A stretch of DNA of 64,000 nt from Opisthocomus hoazin (GCF_030867145.1 NC_134442.1:1379001-1443000); one strand, 5' to 3'; positions 15,466 through 42,663 are shown, counted from the first letter of the stretch. The notes: generated by a model from the letters alone, not told the origin. A program made the numbers and translations.

Positions 15466-15593
15466 GGAGCAGGATCAACAGGAACCAGCGCAGGCTGCAC
15501 TGGACCATGATCATTTCCTTCTGGGGCAATGCCTGCTGCTCCAAAGGCAGCCTCAGCATCAAAGGCCTGCTCTGTGCTGCCCGCTCTCCTCCC

Positions 15594-15997
15594 TGTGGAG
15601 GATGAAGCATTAAAGGACTGGGGACATGTGAGCAATCCAGCATTTCTCTAGAAGGCCATGAAGCCTTAGCCTAAGGCCTCAGAGCCTTAGCATAAGGCCG
15701 CAAGAGCATCCAGAGGACAAACTGCGGTTGGAATGAGGAAGTAAGAATGCAGAGACAAACAACTCCCAGATGCCGAAGAGGAACTTGCCGCCTGCAAGAA
15801 GGCCACGAGCACTGCGCGTGAGCTAGTGACGCACACCAATCATAATCGAGTTACTATGTGAGTTAAATTGATTATCACCAATGGGGAATCGCCGCGTATG
15901 TAGTGGGGAATATAAAAGTGAGCTATCTGAGGCTAATAAACGGCTTGTACGTGATCACATTGATCATCGTGTCGAGTCCGGTTCTTCCTCCGCAACA
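15594..15997 (+). mobile_element. Probable solo LTR, unit 2
   Basis: Same element and position relative to acrosin as in unit 1. It differs by a private substitution (AAGGCCTCAG where other units have AAGGCCGCAG). Confidence 0.6.
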
Positions 15998-18315
15998 CTT
16001 CCCAGTGCACACAAATGCTGAAGCTGACTTAGTTCTTGGAATAAAGTTGCCAGGTTTCACAGTTAACCGTGCCTGAGTCCAATTCACTCTCGTGCGCAAG
16101 GCAAGGATTTCCACGCCCGGCAAAATGGGGCTGCAGGCAGTCAAGGAGGGCACAAAGGGCAAGAGTCGCTCAGCAGGGCTGACACCATGGCTGGTCAGAC
16201 AGGAGCGTGCTCAGAGCCACCATGGCATGAAGAAGACTGGCACATTGAGGCTAGCAAGAGGATGCAAAATAATGATGCGACATGCAGACAACTCTGGGGA
16301 TGATGATTAGGACCTGGTTGAAGCCTTTGCTAAATGGAAAGATGAAAGAAAGCTGGCAGGAGTTACAGTGCCATGAGGAAGAGCCAGATGTCACCAGAAG
16401 TTAAGGGGGAATGGTGTGAGAGGTGGCCAGACTTCAGCAATATCTGAAGGAAGAGCCGGGGTCATTCTGGGGAGAGGACTCTGGCAGGGACAGCTGTAGC
16501 CAGGAAACCACTGCAGTAATGCCACGCAAGGCCAAGATGACCTAGCTAACAGCCCCTGAAAGACCCAATCTGTTCCCAGATGTGACAGACCTGGGAGCAA
16601 GGGGGACTAGTAGGCGGGGCTAGGTCCCTTGATTGGGAGGAGACAAGGGCAGAGAAAGTGAGGAGCCAAGGAAGTCGAGGGGGATGAATAAGTGTGGAAA
16701 ATGGAGAGAAGGGGGGCTCAAGAAGCTCGTCCTTGAGCATAAGCAAAGTGCCGGTTGCTTAGCTTGTTTGGCTGAACCCTGTCCCTACTCCCCACAGCCT
16801 GTCCGACCTTCTTCTTGAGAGCCATTCCACATCCTTTTCTGTGTGGCCCCGCTCTGTACCTGCTAGAGGGGTGGGTCTAGCGGCCTGGCTGCTGGCGATG
16901 GCAGAAGGGAACACAGGTCATAGGGACCCCGCAGTTGGAAAGACCGAGTGTCTCGGGCCAGCTCCTGGTGGGAGCGCTGTGTGCGTGCGCAGTGCACTAG
17001 CGAACCTGAAGCTGGCCTAGCTCTCGAGCAAGAGGACAGAGACCTTTTCAGTCCCGTGGGTGGCATGTGGCTGCAACCTACCTGACTGATCAGCCCCAGC
17101 ATTCACAGACCTTACAAGAGGACCAGGCCTGCCAACCACCGGCCACATCTCCACCTGCTGGAGTCAGGAAGGACTTGGAGGTGCTTGACCACGCATACCC
17201 CGAGCTGCTTCCCACCTAGGCACGTCCCCTCTGCACTACCTGTTTGGGGGCTGTGGTGATTAGGGACAGGGCTCAGCCAAACAAGCAAAGCTGTCTCTGC
17301 CAGAGTGCTCTCCCCAGAATGACCCCAGCTCTTCCTTCACATATTGCTGAAGTGCGCCCACCTCTCACACCATTCCGTCTTAACCACCTGCAAAAATCTG
17401 CTGCTGGCATCACAGAGTATCCACAGAAGACAAGTGACGTTCTCCAAGGCCACCTTCTGCCTGCTCTAAGCAGATATCGGGCACCACCTTCAGGTCAATT
17501 TTTGAAAACCAAAGCAGCGTGGAGTGCGGTTTGTTTGGGGACGTCTTCTAGTGCCTATGAAGCCATGCTGCTTCCAATTGCACGTCTGTGGCCACGCATA
17601 GCAGGCAGTGCGACTGCCCGCACCAGTGTTGGCCCAGAAGAGCAATGTAGCTGGTAGACAGCAAGGACACGGAGCCTGTCAGAGGGCGTTGCGGTGGCAG
17701 ACAGAGCCAGCGTGGAGCGTGCTCCATCTGTGTTTCGCTGTGCTTTGTGCAGGACAGGATGGCAGTGCTTGGCTATACTTGGTTGATTTGGCTTGCACAT
17801 CCCTGCTTGCCTGCCGCGGCTGTAAGCAGATTGGCTCTTCAGCCCCCAACCAGGTGCCTACTGCCTGTAGTAGTTCCGTTCTGCGGTGTCAGTTTCTTTG
17901 GGAAGGACCTGGTGGCAAGCGGCTGCGCAGAGCGGCGTGGCAGTGAACTTCCCAAAGAGGCTATGGTGCCACACTTGGTTTTCCCGGCTAGCTGTTAGCA
18001 GGCAGCAGTGGGAGGCAGGCGCTGCTGCCTGCCACGAGGTCTGCAGAGCCTCGTCCCGCAAGCAGAGCATTCAGCGGGGGTCTGCTGGGGGTGTCCGAGC
18101 CCAGCTTCTGCCTCCCCTCCTGCTCGGAACCCTCCATGTTGCCCGCCCCCCCCTAGAATCCACCGTGCCCAGCACCCGGAACCAGCCACTCTGTGACATC
18201 AGCCACGGGGCCAAGGGTTCCCTGGGCAGCGGCACTGCTGCAGGCACTACGTCGGCTGCTGCACTGCTGGCCACCAGCTCTCGCTTCTTGCAGCTGCCAC
18301 GTGCCGCTGGCAGCC

Positions 18316-20797
<2,482 letters not shown>

Positions 20798-20925
20798 GGA
20801 GCAGGATCAACAGGAACCAGCGCAGGCTGCACTGGACCATGATCATTTCCTTCTGGGGCAATGCCTGCTGCTCCAAAGGCAGCCTCAGCATCAAAGGCCT
20901 GCTCTGTGCTGCCCGCTCTCCTCCC

Positions 20926-21329
20926 TGTGGAGGATGAAGCATTAAAGGACTGGGGACATGTGAGCAATCCAGCATTTCTCTAGAAGGCCATGAAGCCTTA
21001 GCCTAAGGCCGCAGAGCCTTAGCATAAGGCCGCAAGAGCATCCAGAGGACAAACTGCGGTTGGAATGAGGAAGTAAGAATGCAGAGACAAACAACTCCCA
21101 GATGCCGAAGAGGAACTTGCCGCCTGCAAGAAGGCCACGAGCACTGCGCGTGAGCTAGTGACGCACACCAATCATAATCGAGTTACTATGTGAGTTAAAT
21201 TGATTATCACCAATGGGGAATCGCCGCGTATGTAGTGGGGAATATAAAAGTGAGCTATCTGAGGCTAATAAACGGCTTGTACGTGATCACATTGATCATC
21301 GTGTCGAGTCCGGTTCTTCCTCCGCAACA
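20926..21329 (+). mobile_element. Probable solo LTR, unit 3
   Basis: Orthologous position to the unit 1 element, with CCAAT boxes, TATAAAA and AATAAA in the same arrangement. Confidence 0.6.
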
Positions 21330-23647
21330 CTTCCCAGTGCACACAAATGCTGAAGCTGACTTAGTTCTTGGAATAAAGTTGCCAGGTTTCACAGTTAACC
21401 GTGCCTGAGTCCAATTCACTCTCGTGCGCAAGGCAAGGATTTCCACGCCCGGCAAAATGGGGCTGCAGGCAGTCAAGGAGGGCGCAAAGGGCAAGAGTCG
21501 CTCAGCAGGGCTGACACCATGGCTGGTCAGACAGGAGCGTGCTCAAAGCCACCATGGCATGAAGAAGACTGGCACATTGAGGCTAGCAAGAGGATGCAAA
21601 ATAATGATGCGACCTGCAGACAACTCTGGGGATGATGATTAGGACCTGGTTGAAGCCTTTGCTAAATGGAAAGATGAAAGAAAGCTGGCAGGAGTTACAG
21701 TGCCATGAGGAAGAGCCAGATGTCACCAGAAGTTAAGGGGGAATGGTGTGAGAGGTGGCCAGACTTCAGCAATATCTGAAGGAAGAGCCGGGGTCATTCT
21801 GGGGAGAGGACTCTGGCAGGGACAGCTGTAGCCAGGAAACCACTGCAGTAATGCCACGCAAGGCCAAGATGACCTAGCTAACAGCCCCTGAAAGACCTAA
21901 TCTGTTCCCAGATGTGACAGACCTGGGAGCAAGGGGGACTAGTAGGCGGGGCTAGGTCCCTTGATTGGGAGGAGACAAGGGCAGAGAAAGTGAGGAGCCA
22001 AGGAAGTCGAGGGGGATGAATAAGTGTGGAAAATGGAGAGAAGGGGGGCTCAAGAAGCTCGTCCTTGAGCATAAGCAAAGTGCCGGTTGCTTAGCTTGTT
22101 TGGCTGAACCCTGTCCCTACTCCCCACAGCCTGTCCGACCTTCTTCTTGAGAGCCATTCCACATCCTTTTCTGTGTGGCCCCGCTCTGTACCTGCTAGAG
22201 GGGTGGGTCTAGCGGCCTGGCTGCTGGCGATGGCAGAAGGGAACACAGGTCATAGGGACCCCGCAGTTGGAAAGACCGAGTGTCTCGGGCCAGCTCCTGG
22301 TGGGAGCGCTGTGTGCGTGCGCAGTGCACTAGCGAACCTGAAGCTGGCCTAGCTCTCGAGCAAGAGGACAGAGACCTTTTCAGTCCCGTGGGTGGCATGT
22401 GGCTGCAACCTACCTGACTGATCAGCCCCAGCATTCACAGACCTTACAAGAGGACCAGGCCTGCCAACCACCGGCCACATCTCCACCTGCTGGAGTCAGG
22501 AAGGACTTGGAGGTGCTTGACCACGCATACCCCGAGCTGCTTCCCACCTAGGCACATCCCCTCTGCACTACCTGTTTGGGGGCTGTGGTGATTAGGGACA
22601 GGGCTCAGCCAAACAAGCAAAGCTGTCTCTGCCAGAGTGCTCTCCCCAGAATGACCCCAGCTCTTCCTTCACATATTGCTGAAGTGTGCCCACCTCTCAC
22701 ACCATTCCGTCTTAACCACCTGCAAAAATCTGCTGCTGGCATCACAGAGTATCCACAGAAGACAAGTGACGTTCTCCAAGGCCACCTTCTGCCTGCTCTA
22801 AGCAGATATCGGGCACCACCTTCAGGTCAATTTTTGAAAACCAAAGCAGCGTGGAGTGCGGTTTGTTTGGGGACGTCTTCTAGTGCCTATGAAGCCATGC
22901 TGCTTCCAATTGCACGTCTGTGGCCACGCATAGCAGGCAGTGCGACTGCCCGCACCAGTGTTGGCCCAGAAGAGCAATGTAGCTGGTAGACAGCAAGGAC
23001 ACGGAGCCTGTCAGAGGGCGTTGCGGTGGCAGACAGAGCCAGCGTGGAGCGTGCTCCATCTGTGTTTCGCTGTGCTTTGTGCAGGACAGGATGGCAGTGC
23101 TTGGCTATACTTGGTTGATTTGGCTTGCACATCCCTGCTTGCCTGCCGCGGCTGTAAGCAGATTGGCTCTTCAGCCCCCAACCAGGTGCCTACTGCCTGT
23201 AGTAGTTCCGTTCTGCGGTGTCAGTTTCTTTGGGAAGGACCTGGTGGCAAGCGGCTGCGCAGAGCGGGGTGGCAGTGAACTTCCCAAAGAGGCTATGGTG
23301 CCACACTTGGTTTTCCCGGCTAGCTGTTAGCAGGCAGCACTGGGAGGCAGGCGCTGCTCCCTGCCACGAGGTCTGCAGAGCCTCGTCCCGCAAGCAGAGC
23401 ATTCAGCGGGGGTCTGCTGGGGGTGTTCGAGCCCAGCTTCTGCCTCCCCTCCTGCTCGGAACCCTCCATGTTGCCCGCCCCCCCCTAGAATCCACCGTGC
23501 CCAGCACCCGGAACCAGCCACTCTGTGACATCAGCCACGGGGCCAAGGGTTCCCTGGGCAGCGGGACTGCTGCAGGCACTACGTCGGCTGCTGCCCTGCT
23601 GGCCACCAGCTCTCGCTTCTTGCAGCTGCCACGTGCCGCTGGCAGCC

Positions 23648-26129
<2,482 letters not shown>

Positions 26130-26257
26130 GGAGCAGGATCAACAGGAACCAGCGCAGGCTGCACTGGACCATGATCATTTCCTTCTGGGGCAATGCCTGC
26201 TGCTCCAAAGGCAGCCTCAGCATCAAAGGCCTGCTCTGTGCTGCCCGCTCTCCTCCC

Positions 26258-26661
26258 TGTGGAGGATGAAGCATTAAAGGACTGGGGACATGTGAGCAAT
26301 CCAGCATTTCTCTAGAAGGCCATGAAGCCTTAGCCTAAGGCCGCAGAGCCTTAGCATAAGGCCGCAAGAGCATCCAGAGGACAAACTGCGGTTGGAATGA
26401 GGAAGTAAGAATGCAGAGACAAACAACTCCCAGATGCCGAAGAGGAACTTGCCGCCTGCAAGAAGGCCACGAGCACTGCGCGTGAGCTAGTGACGCACAC
26501 CAATCATAATCGAGTTACTATGTGAGTTAAATTGATTATCACCAATGGGGAATCGCCGCGTATGTAGTGGGGAATATAAAAGTGAGCTATCTGAGGCTAA
26601 TAAACGGCTTGTACGTGATCACATTGATCATCGTGTCGAGTCCGGTTCTTCCTCCGCAACA
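26258..26661 (+). mobile_element. Probable solo LTR, unit 4
   Basis: Same element and spacing to the acrosin stop codon as in unit 1. Confidence 0.6.
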
Positions 26662-28979
26662 CTTCCCAGTGCACACAAATGCTGAAGCTGACTTAGTTCT
26701 TGGAATAAAGTTGCCAGGTTTCACAGTTGACCGTGCCTGAGTCCAATTCACTCTCGTGCGCAAGGCAAGGATTTCCACGCCCGGCAAAATGGGGCTGCAG
26801 GCAGTCAAGGAGGGCGCAAAGGGCAAGAGTCGCTCAGCAGGGCTGACACCATGGCTGGTCAGACAGGAGCGTGCTCAGAGCCACCATGGCATGAAGAAGA
26901 CTGGCACATTGAGGCTAGCAAGAGGATGCAAAATAATGATGCGACCTGCAGACAACTCTGGGGATGATGATTAGGACCTGGTTGAAGCCTTTGCTAAATG
27001 GAAAGATGAAAGAAAGCTGGCAGGAGTTACAGTGCCATGAGGAAGAGCCAGATGTCACCAGAAGTTAAGGGGGAATGGTGTGAGAGGTGGCCAGACTTCA
27101 GCAATATCTGAAGGAAGAGCCGGGGTCATTCTGGGGAGAGGACTCTGGCAGGGACAGCTGTAGCCAGGAAACCACTGCAGTAATGCCACGCAAGGCCAAG
27201 ATGACCTAGCTAACAGCCCCTGAAAGACCTAATCTGTTCCCAGATGTGACAGACCTGGGAGCAAGGGGGACTAGTAGGCGGGGCTAGGTCCCTTGATTGG
27301 GAGGAGACAAGGGCAGAGAAAGTGAGGAGCCAAGGAAGTCGAGGGGGATGAATAAGTGTGGAAAATGGAGAGAAGGGGGGCTCAAGAAGCTCGTCCTTGA
27401 GCATAAGCAAAGTGCCGGTTGCTTAGCTTGTTTGGCTGAACCCTGTCCCTACTCCCCACAGCCTGTCCGACCTTCTTCTTGAGAGCCATTCCACATCCTT
27501 TTCTGTGTGGCCCCGCTCTGTACCTGCTAGAGGGGTGGGTCTAGCGGCCTGGCTGCTGGCGATGGCAGAAGGGAACACAGGTCATAGGGACCCCGCAGTT
27601 GGAAAGACCGAGTGTCTCGGGCCAGCTCCTGGTGGGAGCGCTGTGTGCGTGCGCAGTGCACTAGCGAACCTGAAGCTGGCCTAGCTCTCGAGCAAGAGGA
27701 CAGAGACCTTTTCAGTCCCGTGGGTGGCATGTGGCTGCAACCTACCTGACTGATCAGCCCCAGCATTCACAGACCTTACAAGAGGACCAGGCCTGCCAAC
27801 CACCGGCCACATCTCCACCTGCTGGAGTCAGGAAGGACTTGGAGGTGCTTGACCACGCATACCCCGAGCTGCTTCCCACCTAGGCACGTCCCCTCTGCAC
27901 TACCTGTTTGGGGGCTGTGGTGATTAGGGACAGGGCTCAGCCAAACAAGCAAAGCTGTCTCTGCCAGAGTGCTCTCCCCAGAATGACCCCAGCTCTTCCT
28001 TCACATATTGCTGAAGTGTGCCCACCTCTCACACCATTCCGTCTTAACCACCTGCAAAAATCTGCTGCTGGCATCACAGAGTATCCACAGAAGACAAGTG
28101 ACGTTCTCCAAGGCCACCTTCTGCCTGCTCTAAGCAGATATCGGGCACCACCTTCAGGTCAATTTTTGAAAACCAAAGCAGCGTGGAGTGCGGTTTGTTT
28201 GGGGACGTCTTCTAGTGCCTATGAAGCCATGCTGCTTCCAATTGCACGTCTGTGGCCACGCATAGCAGGCAGTGCGACTGCCCGCACCAGTGTTGGCCCA
28301 GAAGAGCAATGTAGCTGGTAGACAGCAAGGACACGGAGCCTGTCAGAGGGCGTTGCGGTGGCAGACAGAGCCAGCGTGGAGCGTGCTCCATCTGTGTTTC
28401 GCTGTGCTTTGTGCAGGACAGGATGGCAGTGCTTGGCTATACTTGGTTGATTTGGCTTGCACATCCCTGCTTGCCTGCCGCGGCTGTAAGCAGATTGGCT
28501 CTTCAGCCCCCAACCAGGTGCCTACTGCCTGTAGTAGTTCCGTTCTGCGGTGTCAGTTTCTTTGGGAAGGACCTGGTGGCAAGCGGCTGCGCAGAGCGGG
28601 GTGGCAGTGAACTTCCCAAAGAGGCTATGGTGCCACACTTGTTTTTCCCGGCTAGCTGTTAGCAGGCAGCACTGGGAGGCAGGCGCTGCTGCCTGCCACG
28701 AGGTCTGCAGAGCCTCGTCCCGCAAGCAGAGCATTCAGCGGGGGTCTGCTGGGGGCGTTCGAGCCCAGCTTCTGCCTCCCCTCCTGCTCGGAACCCTCCA
28801 TGTTGCCCGCCCCCCCCTAGAATCCACCGTGCCCAGCACCCGGAACCAGCCACTCTGTGACATCAGCCACGGGGCCAAGGGTTCCCTGGGCAGCGGGACT
28901 GCTGCAGGCACTACGTCGGCTGCTGCACTGCTGGCCACCAGCTCTCGCTTCTTGCAGCTGCCACGTGCCGCTGGCAGCC

Positions 28980-31461
<2,482 letters not shown>

Positions 31462-31589
31462 GGAGCAGGATCAACAGGAACCAGCGCAGGCTGCACTGGA
31501 CCATGATCATTTCCTTCTGGGGCAATGCCTGCTGCTCCAAAGGCAGCCTCAGCATCAAAGGCCTGCTCTGTGCTGCCCGCTCTCCTCCC

Positions 31590-31993
31590 TGTGGAGGATG
31601 AAGCATTAAAGGACTGGGGACATGTGAGCAATCCAGCATTTCTCTAGAAGGCCATGAAGCCTTAGCCTAAGGCCGCAGAGCCTTAGCATAAGGCCGCAAG
31701 AGCATCCAGAGGACAAACTGCGGTTGGAATGAGGAAGTAAGAATGCAGAGACAAACAACTCCCAGATGCCGAAGAGGAACTTGCCGCCTGCAAGAAGGCC
31801 ACGAGCACTGCGCGTGAGCTAGTGACGCACACCAATCATAATCGAGTTACTATGTGAGTTAAATTGATTATCACCAATGGGGAATCGCCGCGTATGTAGT
31901 GGGGAATATAAAAGTGAGCTATCTGAGGCTAATAAACGGCTTGTACGTGATCACATTGATCATCGTGTCGAGTCCGGTTCTTCCTCCGCAACA
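31590..31993 (+). mobile_element. Probable solo LTR, unit 5
   Basis: Same element and spacing to the acrosin stop codon as in unit 1. Confidence 0.6.
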
Positions 31994-34311
31994 CTTCCCA
32001 GTGCACACAAATGCTGAAGCTGACTTAGTTCTTGGAATAAAGTTGCCAGGTTTCACAGTTAACCGTGCCTGAGTCCAATTCACTCTCGTGCGCAAGGCAA
32101 GGATTTCCACGCCCGGCAAAATGGGGCTGCAGGCAGTCAAGGAGGGCGCAAAGGGCAAGAGTCGCTCAGCAGGGCTGACACCATGGCTGGTCAGACAGGA
32201 GCGTGCTCAGAGCCACCATGGCATGAAGAAGACTGGCACATTGAGGCTAGCAAGAGGATGCAAAATAATGATGCGACCTGCAGACAACTCTGGGGATGAT
32301 GATTAGGACCTGGTTGAAGCCTTTGCTAAATGGAAAGATGAAAGAAAGCTGGCAGGAGTTACAGTGCCATGAGGAAGAGCCAGATGTCACCAGAAGTTAA
32401 GGGGGAATGGTGTGAGAGGTGGCCAGACTTCAGCAATATCTGAAGGAAGAGCCGGGGTCATTCTGGGGAGAGGACTCTGGCAGGGACAGCTGTAGCCAGG
32501 AAACCACTGCAGTAATGCCACGCAAGGCCAAGATGACCTAGCTAACAGCCCCTGAAAGACCTAATCTGTTCCCAGATGTGACAGACCTGGGAGCAAGGGG
32601 GACTAGTAGGCGGGGCTAGGTCCCTTGATTGGGAGGAGACAAGGGCAGAGAAAGTGAGGAGCCAAGGAAGTCGAGGGGGATGAATAAGTGTGGAAAATGG
32701 AGAGAAGGGGGGCTCAAGAAGCTCGTCCTTGAGCATAAGCAAAGTGCCGGTTGCTTAGCTTGTTTGGCTGAACCCTGTCCCTACTCCCCACAGCCTGTCC
32801 GACCTTCTTCTTGAGAGCCATTCCACATCCTTTTCTGTGTGGCCCCGCTCTGTACCTGCTAGAGGGGTGGGTCTAGCGGCCTGGCTGCTGGCGATGGCAG
32901 AAGGGAACACAGGTCATAGGGACCCCGCAGTTGGAAAGACCGAGTGTCTCGGGCCAGCTCCTGGTGGGAGCGCTGTGTGCGTGCGCAGTGCACTAGCGAA
33001 CCTGAAGCTGGCCTAGCTCTCGAGCAAGAGGACAGAGACCTTTTCAGTCCCGTGGGTGGCATGTGGCTGCAACCTACCTGACTGATCAGCCCCAGCATTC
33101 ACAGACCTTACAAGAGGACCAGGCCTGCCAACCACCGGCCACATCTCCACCTGCTGGAGTCAGGAAGGACTTGGAGGTGCTTGACCACGCATACCCCGAG
33201 CTGCTTCCCACCTAGGCACGTCCCCTCTGCACTACCTGTTTGGGGGCTGTGGTGATTAGGGACAGGGCTCAGCCAAACAAGCAAAGCTGTCTCTGCCAGA
33301 GTGCTCTCCCCAGAATGACCCCAGCTCTTCCTTCACATATTGCTGAAGTGTGCCCACCTCTCACACCATTCCGTCTTAACCACCTGCAAAAATCTGCTGC
33401 TGGCATCACAGAGTATCCACAGAAGACAAGTGACGTTCTCCAAGGCCACCTTCTGCCTGCTCTAAGCAGATATCGGGCACCACCTTCAGGTCAATTTTTG
33501 AAAACCAAAGCAGCGTGGAGTGCGGTTTGTTTGGGGACGTCTTCTAGTGCCTATGAAGCCATGCTGCTTCCAATTGCACGTCTGTGGCCACGCATAGCAG
33601 GCAGTGCGACTGCCCGCACCAGTGTTGGCCCAGAAGAGCAATGTAGCTGGTAGACAGCAAGGACACGGAGCCTGTCAGAGGGCGTTGCGGTGGCAGACAG
33701 AGCCAGCGTGGAGCGTGCTCCATCTGTGTTTCGCTGTGCTTTGTGCAGGACAGGATGGCAGTGCTTGGCTATACTTGGTTGATTTGGCTTGCACATCCCT
33801 GCTTGCCTGCCGCGGCTGTAAGCAGATTGGCTCTTCAGCCCCCAACCAGGTGCCTACTGCCTGTAGTAGTTCCGTTCTGCGGTGTCAGTTTCTTTGGGAA
33901 GGACCTGGTGGCAAGCGGCTGCGCAGAGCGGGGTGGCAGTGAACTTCCCAAAGAGGCTATGGTGCCACACTTGGTTTTCCCGGCTAGCTGTTAGCAGGCA
34001 GCACTGGGAGGCAGGCGCTGCTGCCTGCCACGAGGTCTGCAGAGCCTCGTCCCGCAAGCAGAGCATTCAGCGGGGGTCTGCTGGGGGTGTCCGAGCCCAG
34101 CTTCTGCCTCCCCTCCTGCTCGGAACCCTCCATGTTGCCCGCCCCCCCCTAGAATCCACCGTGCCCAGCACCCGGAACCAGCCACTCTGTGACATCAGCC
34201 ACGGGGCCAAGGGTTCCCTGGGCAGCGGGACTGCTGCAGGCACTACGTCGGCTGCTGCCCTGCTGGCCACCAGCTCTCGCTTCTTGCAGCTGCCACGTGC
34301 CGCTGGCAGCC

Positions 34312-36796
<2,485 letters not shown>

Positions 36797-36924
36797 GGAG
36801 CAGGATCAACAGGAACCAGCGCAGGCTGCACTGGACCATGATCATTTCCTTCTGGGGCAATGCCTGCTGCTCCAAAGGCAGCCTCAGCATCAAAGGCCTG
36901 CTCTGTGCTGCCCGCTCTCCTCCC

Positions 36925-37328
36925 TGTGGAGGATGAAGCATTAAAGGACTGGGGACATGTGAGCAATCCAGCATTTCTCTAGAAGGCCATGAAGCCTTAG
37001 CCTAAGGCCGCAGAGCCTTAGCATAAGGCCGCAAGAGCATCCAGAGGACAAACTGCGGTTGGAATGAGGAAGTAAGAATGCAGAGACAAACAACTCCCAG
37101 ATGCCGAAGAGGAACTTGCCGCCTGCAAGAAGGCCACGAGCACTGCGCGTGAGCTAGTGACGCACACCAATCATAATCGAGTTACTATGTGAGTTAAATT
37201 GATTATCACCAATGGGGAATCGCCGCGTATGTAGTGGGGAATATAAAAGTGAGCTATCTGAGGCTAATAAACGGCTTGTACGTGATCACATTGATCATCG
37301 TGTCGAGTCCGGTTCTTCCTCCGCAACA
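36925..37328 (+). mobile_element. Probable solo LTR, unit 6
   Basis: Same element and spacing to the acrosin stop codon as in unit 1. Confidence 0.6.
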
Positions 37329-39646
37329 CTTCCCAGTGCACACAAATGCTGAAGCTGACTTAGTTCTTGGAATAAAGTTGCCAGGTTTCACAGTTAACCG
37401 TGCCTGAGTCCAATTCACTCTCGTGCGCAAGGCAAGGATTTCCACGCCCGGCAAAATGGGGCTGCAGGCAGTCAAGGAGGGCGCAAAGGGCAAGAGTCGC
37501 TCAGCAGGGCTGACACCATGGCTGGTCAGACAGGAGCGTGCTCAGAGCCACCATGGCATGAAGAAGACTGGCACATTGAGGCTAGCAAGAGGATGCAAAA
37601 TAATGATGCGACCTGCAGACAACTCTGGGGATGATGATTAGGACCTGGTTGAAGCCTTTGCTAAATGGAAAGATGAAAGAAAGCTGGCAGGAGTTACAGT
37701 GCCATGAGGAAGAGCCAGATGTCACCAGAAGTTAAGGGGGAATGGTGTGAGAGGTGGCCAGACTTCAGCAATATCTGAAGGAAGAGCCGGGGTCATTCTG
37801 GGGAGAGGACTCTGGCAGGGACAGCTGTAGCCAGGAAACCACTGCAGTAATGCCACGCAAGGCCAAGATGACCTAGCTAACAGCCCCTGAAAGACCTAAT
37901 CTGTTCCCAGATGTGACAGACCTGGGAGCAAGGGGGACTAGTAGGCGGGGCTAGGTCCCTTGATTGGGAGGAGACAAGGGCAGAGAAAGTGAGGAGCCAA
38001 GGAAGTCGAGGGGGATGAATAAGTGTGGAAAATGGAGAGAAGGGGGGCTCAAGAAGCTCGTCCTTGAGCATAAGCAAAGTGCCGGTTGCTTAGCTTGTTT
38101 GGCTGAACCCTGTCCCTACTCCCCACAGCCTGTCCGACCTTCTTCTTGAGAGCCATTCCACATCCTTTTCTGTGTGGCCCCGCTCTGTACCTGCTAGAGG
38201 GGTGGGTCTAGCGGCCTGGCTGCTGGCGATGGCAGAAGGGAACACAGGTCATAGGGACCCCGCAGTTGGAAAGACCGAGTGTCTCGGGCCAGCTCCTGGT
38301 GGGAGCGCTGTGTGCGTGCGCAGTGCACTAGCGAACCTGAAGCTGGCCTAGCTCTCGAGCAAGAGGACAGAGACCTTTTCAGTCCCGTGGGTGGCATGTG
38401 GCTGCAACCTACCTGACTGATCAGCCCCAGCATTCACAGACCTTACAAGAGGACCAGGCCTGCCAACCACCGGCCACATCTCCACCTGCTGGAGTCAGGA
38501 AGGACTTGGAGGTGCTTGACCACGCATACCCCGAGCTGCTTCCCACCTAGGCACGTCCCCTCTGCACTACCTGTTTGGGGGCTGTGGTGATTAGGGACAG
38601 GGCTCAGCCAAACAAGCAAAGCTGTCTCTGCCAGAGTGCTCTCCCCAGAATGACCCCAGCTCTTCCTTCACATATTGCTGAAGTGTGCCCACCTCTCACA
38701 CCATTCCGTCTTAACCACCTGCAAAAATCTGCTGCTGGCATCACAGAGTATCCACAGAAGACAAGTGACGTTCTCCAAGGCCACCTTCTGCCTGCTCTAA
38801 GCAGATATCGGGCACCACCTTCAGGTCAATTTTTGAAAACCAAAGCAGCGTGGAGTGCGGTTTGTTTGGGGACGTCTTCTAGTGCCTATGAAGCCATGCT
38901 GCTTCCAATTGCACGTCTGTGGCCACGCATAGCAGGCAGTGCGACTGCCCGCACCAGTGTTGGCCCAGAAGAGCAATGTAGCTGGTAGACAGCAAGGACA
39001 CGGAGCCTGTCAGAGGGCGTTGCGGTGGCAGACAGAGCCAGCGTGGAGCGTGCTCCATCTGTGTTTCGCTGTGCTTTGTGCAGGACAGGATGGCAGTGCT
39101 TGGCTATACTTGGTTGATTTGGCTTGCACATCCCTGCTTGCCTGCCGCGGCTGTAAGCAGATTGGCTCTTCAGCCCCCAACCAGGTGCCTACTGCCTGTA
39201 GTAGTTCCGTTCTGCGGTGTCAGTTTCTTTGGGAAGGACCTGGTGGCAAGCGGCTGCGCAGAGCGGGGTGGCAGTGAACTTCCCAAAGAGGCTATGGTGC
39301 CACACTTGGTTTTCCCGGCTAGCTGTTAGCAGGCAGCACTGGGAGGCAGGCGCTGCTGCCTGCCACGAGGTCTGCAGAGCCTCGTCCCGCAAGCAGAGCA
39401 TTCAGCGGGGGTCTGCTGGGGGTGTCCGAGCCCAGCTTCTGCCTCCCCTCCTGCTCGGAACCCTCCATGTTGCCCGCCCCCCCCTAGAATCCACCGTGCC
39501 CAGCACCCGGAACCAGCCACTCTGTGACATCAGCCACGGGGCCAAGGGTTCCCTGGGCAGCGGGACTGCTGCAGGCACTACGTCGGCTGCTGCCCTGCTG
39601 GCCACCAGCTCTCGCTTCTTGCAGCTGCCACGTGCCGCTGGCAGCC

Positions 39647-42131
<2,485 letters not shown>

Positions 42132-42259
42132 GGAGCAGGATCAACAGGAACCAGCGCAGGCTGCACTGGACCATGATCATTTCCTTCTGGGGCAATGCCT
42201 GCTGCTCCAAAGGCAGCCTCAGCATCAAAGGCCTGCTCTGTGCTGCCCGCTCTCCTCCC

Positions 42260-42663
42260 TGTGGAGGATGAAGCATTAAAGGACTGGGGACATGTGAGCA
42301 ATCCAGCATTTCTCTAGAAGGCCATGAAGCCTTAGCCTAAGGCCGCAGAGCCTTAGCATAAGGCCGCAAGAGCATCCAGAGGACAAACTGCGGTTGGAAT
42401 GAGGAAGTAAGAATGCAGAGACAAACAACTCCCAGATGCCGAAGAGGAACTTGCCGCCTGCAAGAAGGCCACGAGCACTGCGCGTGAGCTAGTGACGCAC
42501 ACCAATCATAATCGAGTTACTATGTGAGTTAAATTGATTATCACCAATGGGGAATCGCCGCGTATGTAGTGGGGAATATAAAAGTGAGCTATCTGAGGCT
42601 AATAAACGGCTTGTACGTGATCACATTGATCATCGTGTCGAGTCCGGTTCTTCCTCCGCAACA
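42260..42663 (+). mobile_element. Probable solo LTR, unit 7
   Basis: Same element and spacing to the acrosin stop codon as in unit 1. Confidence 0.6.
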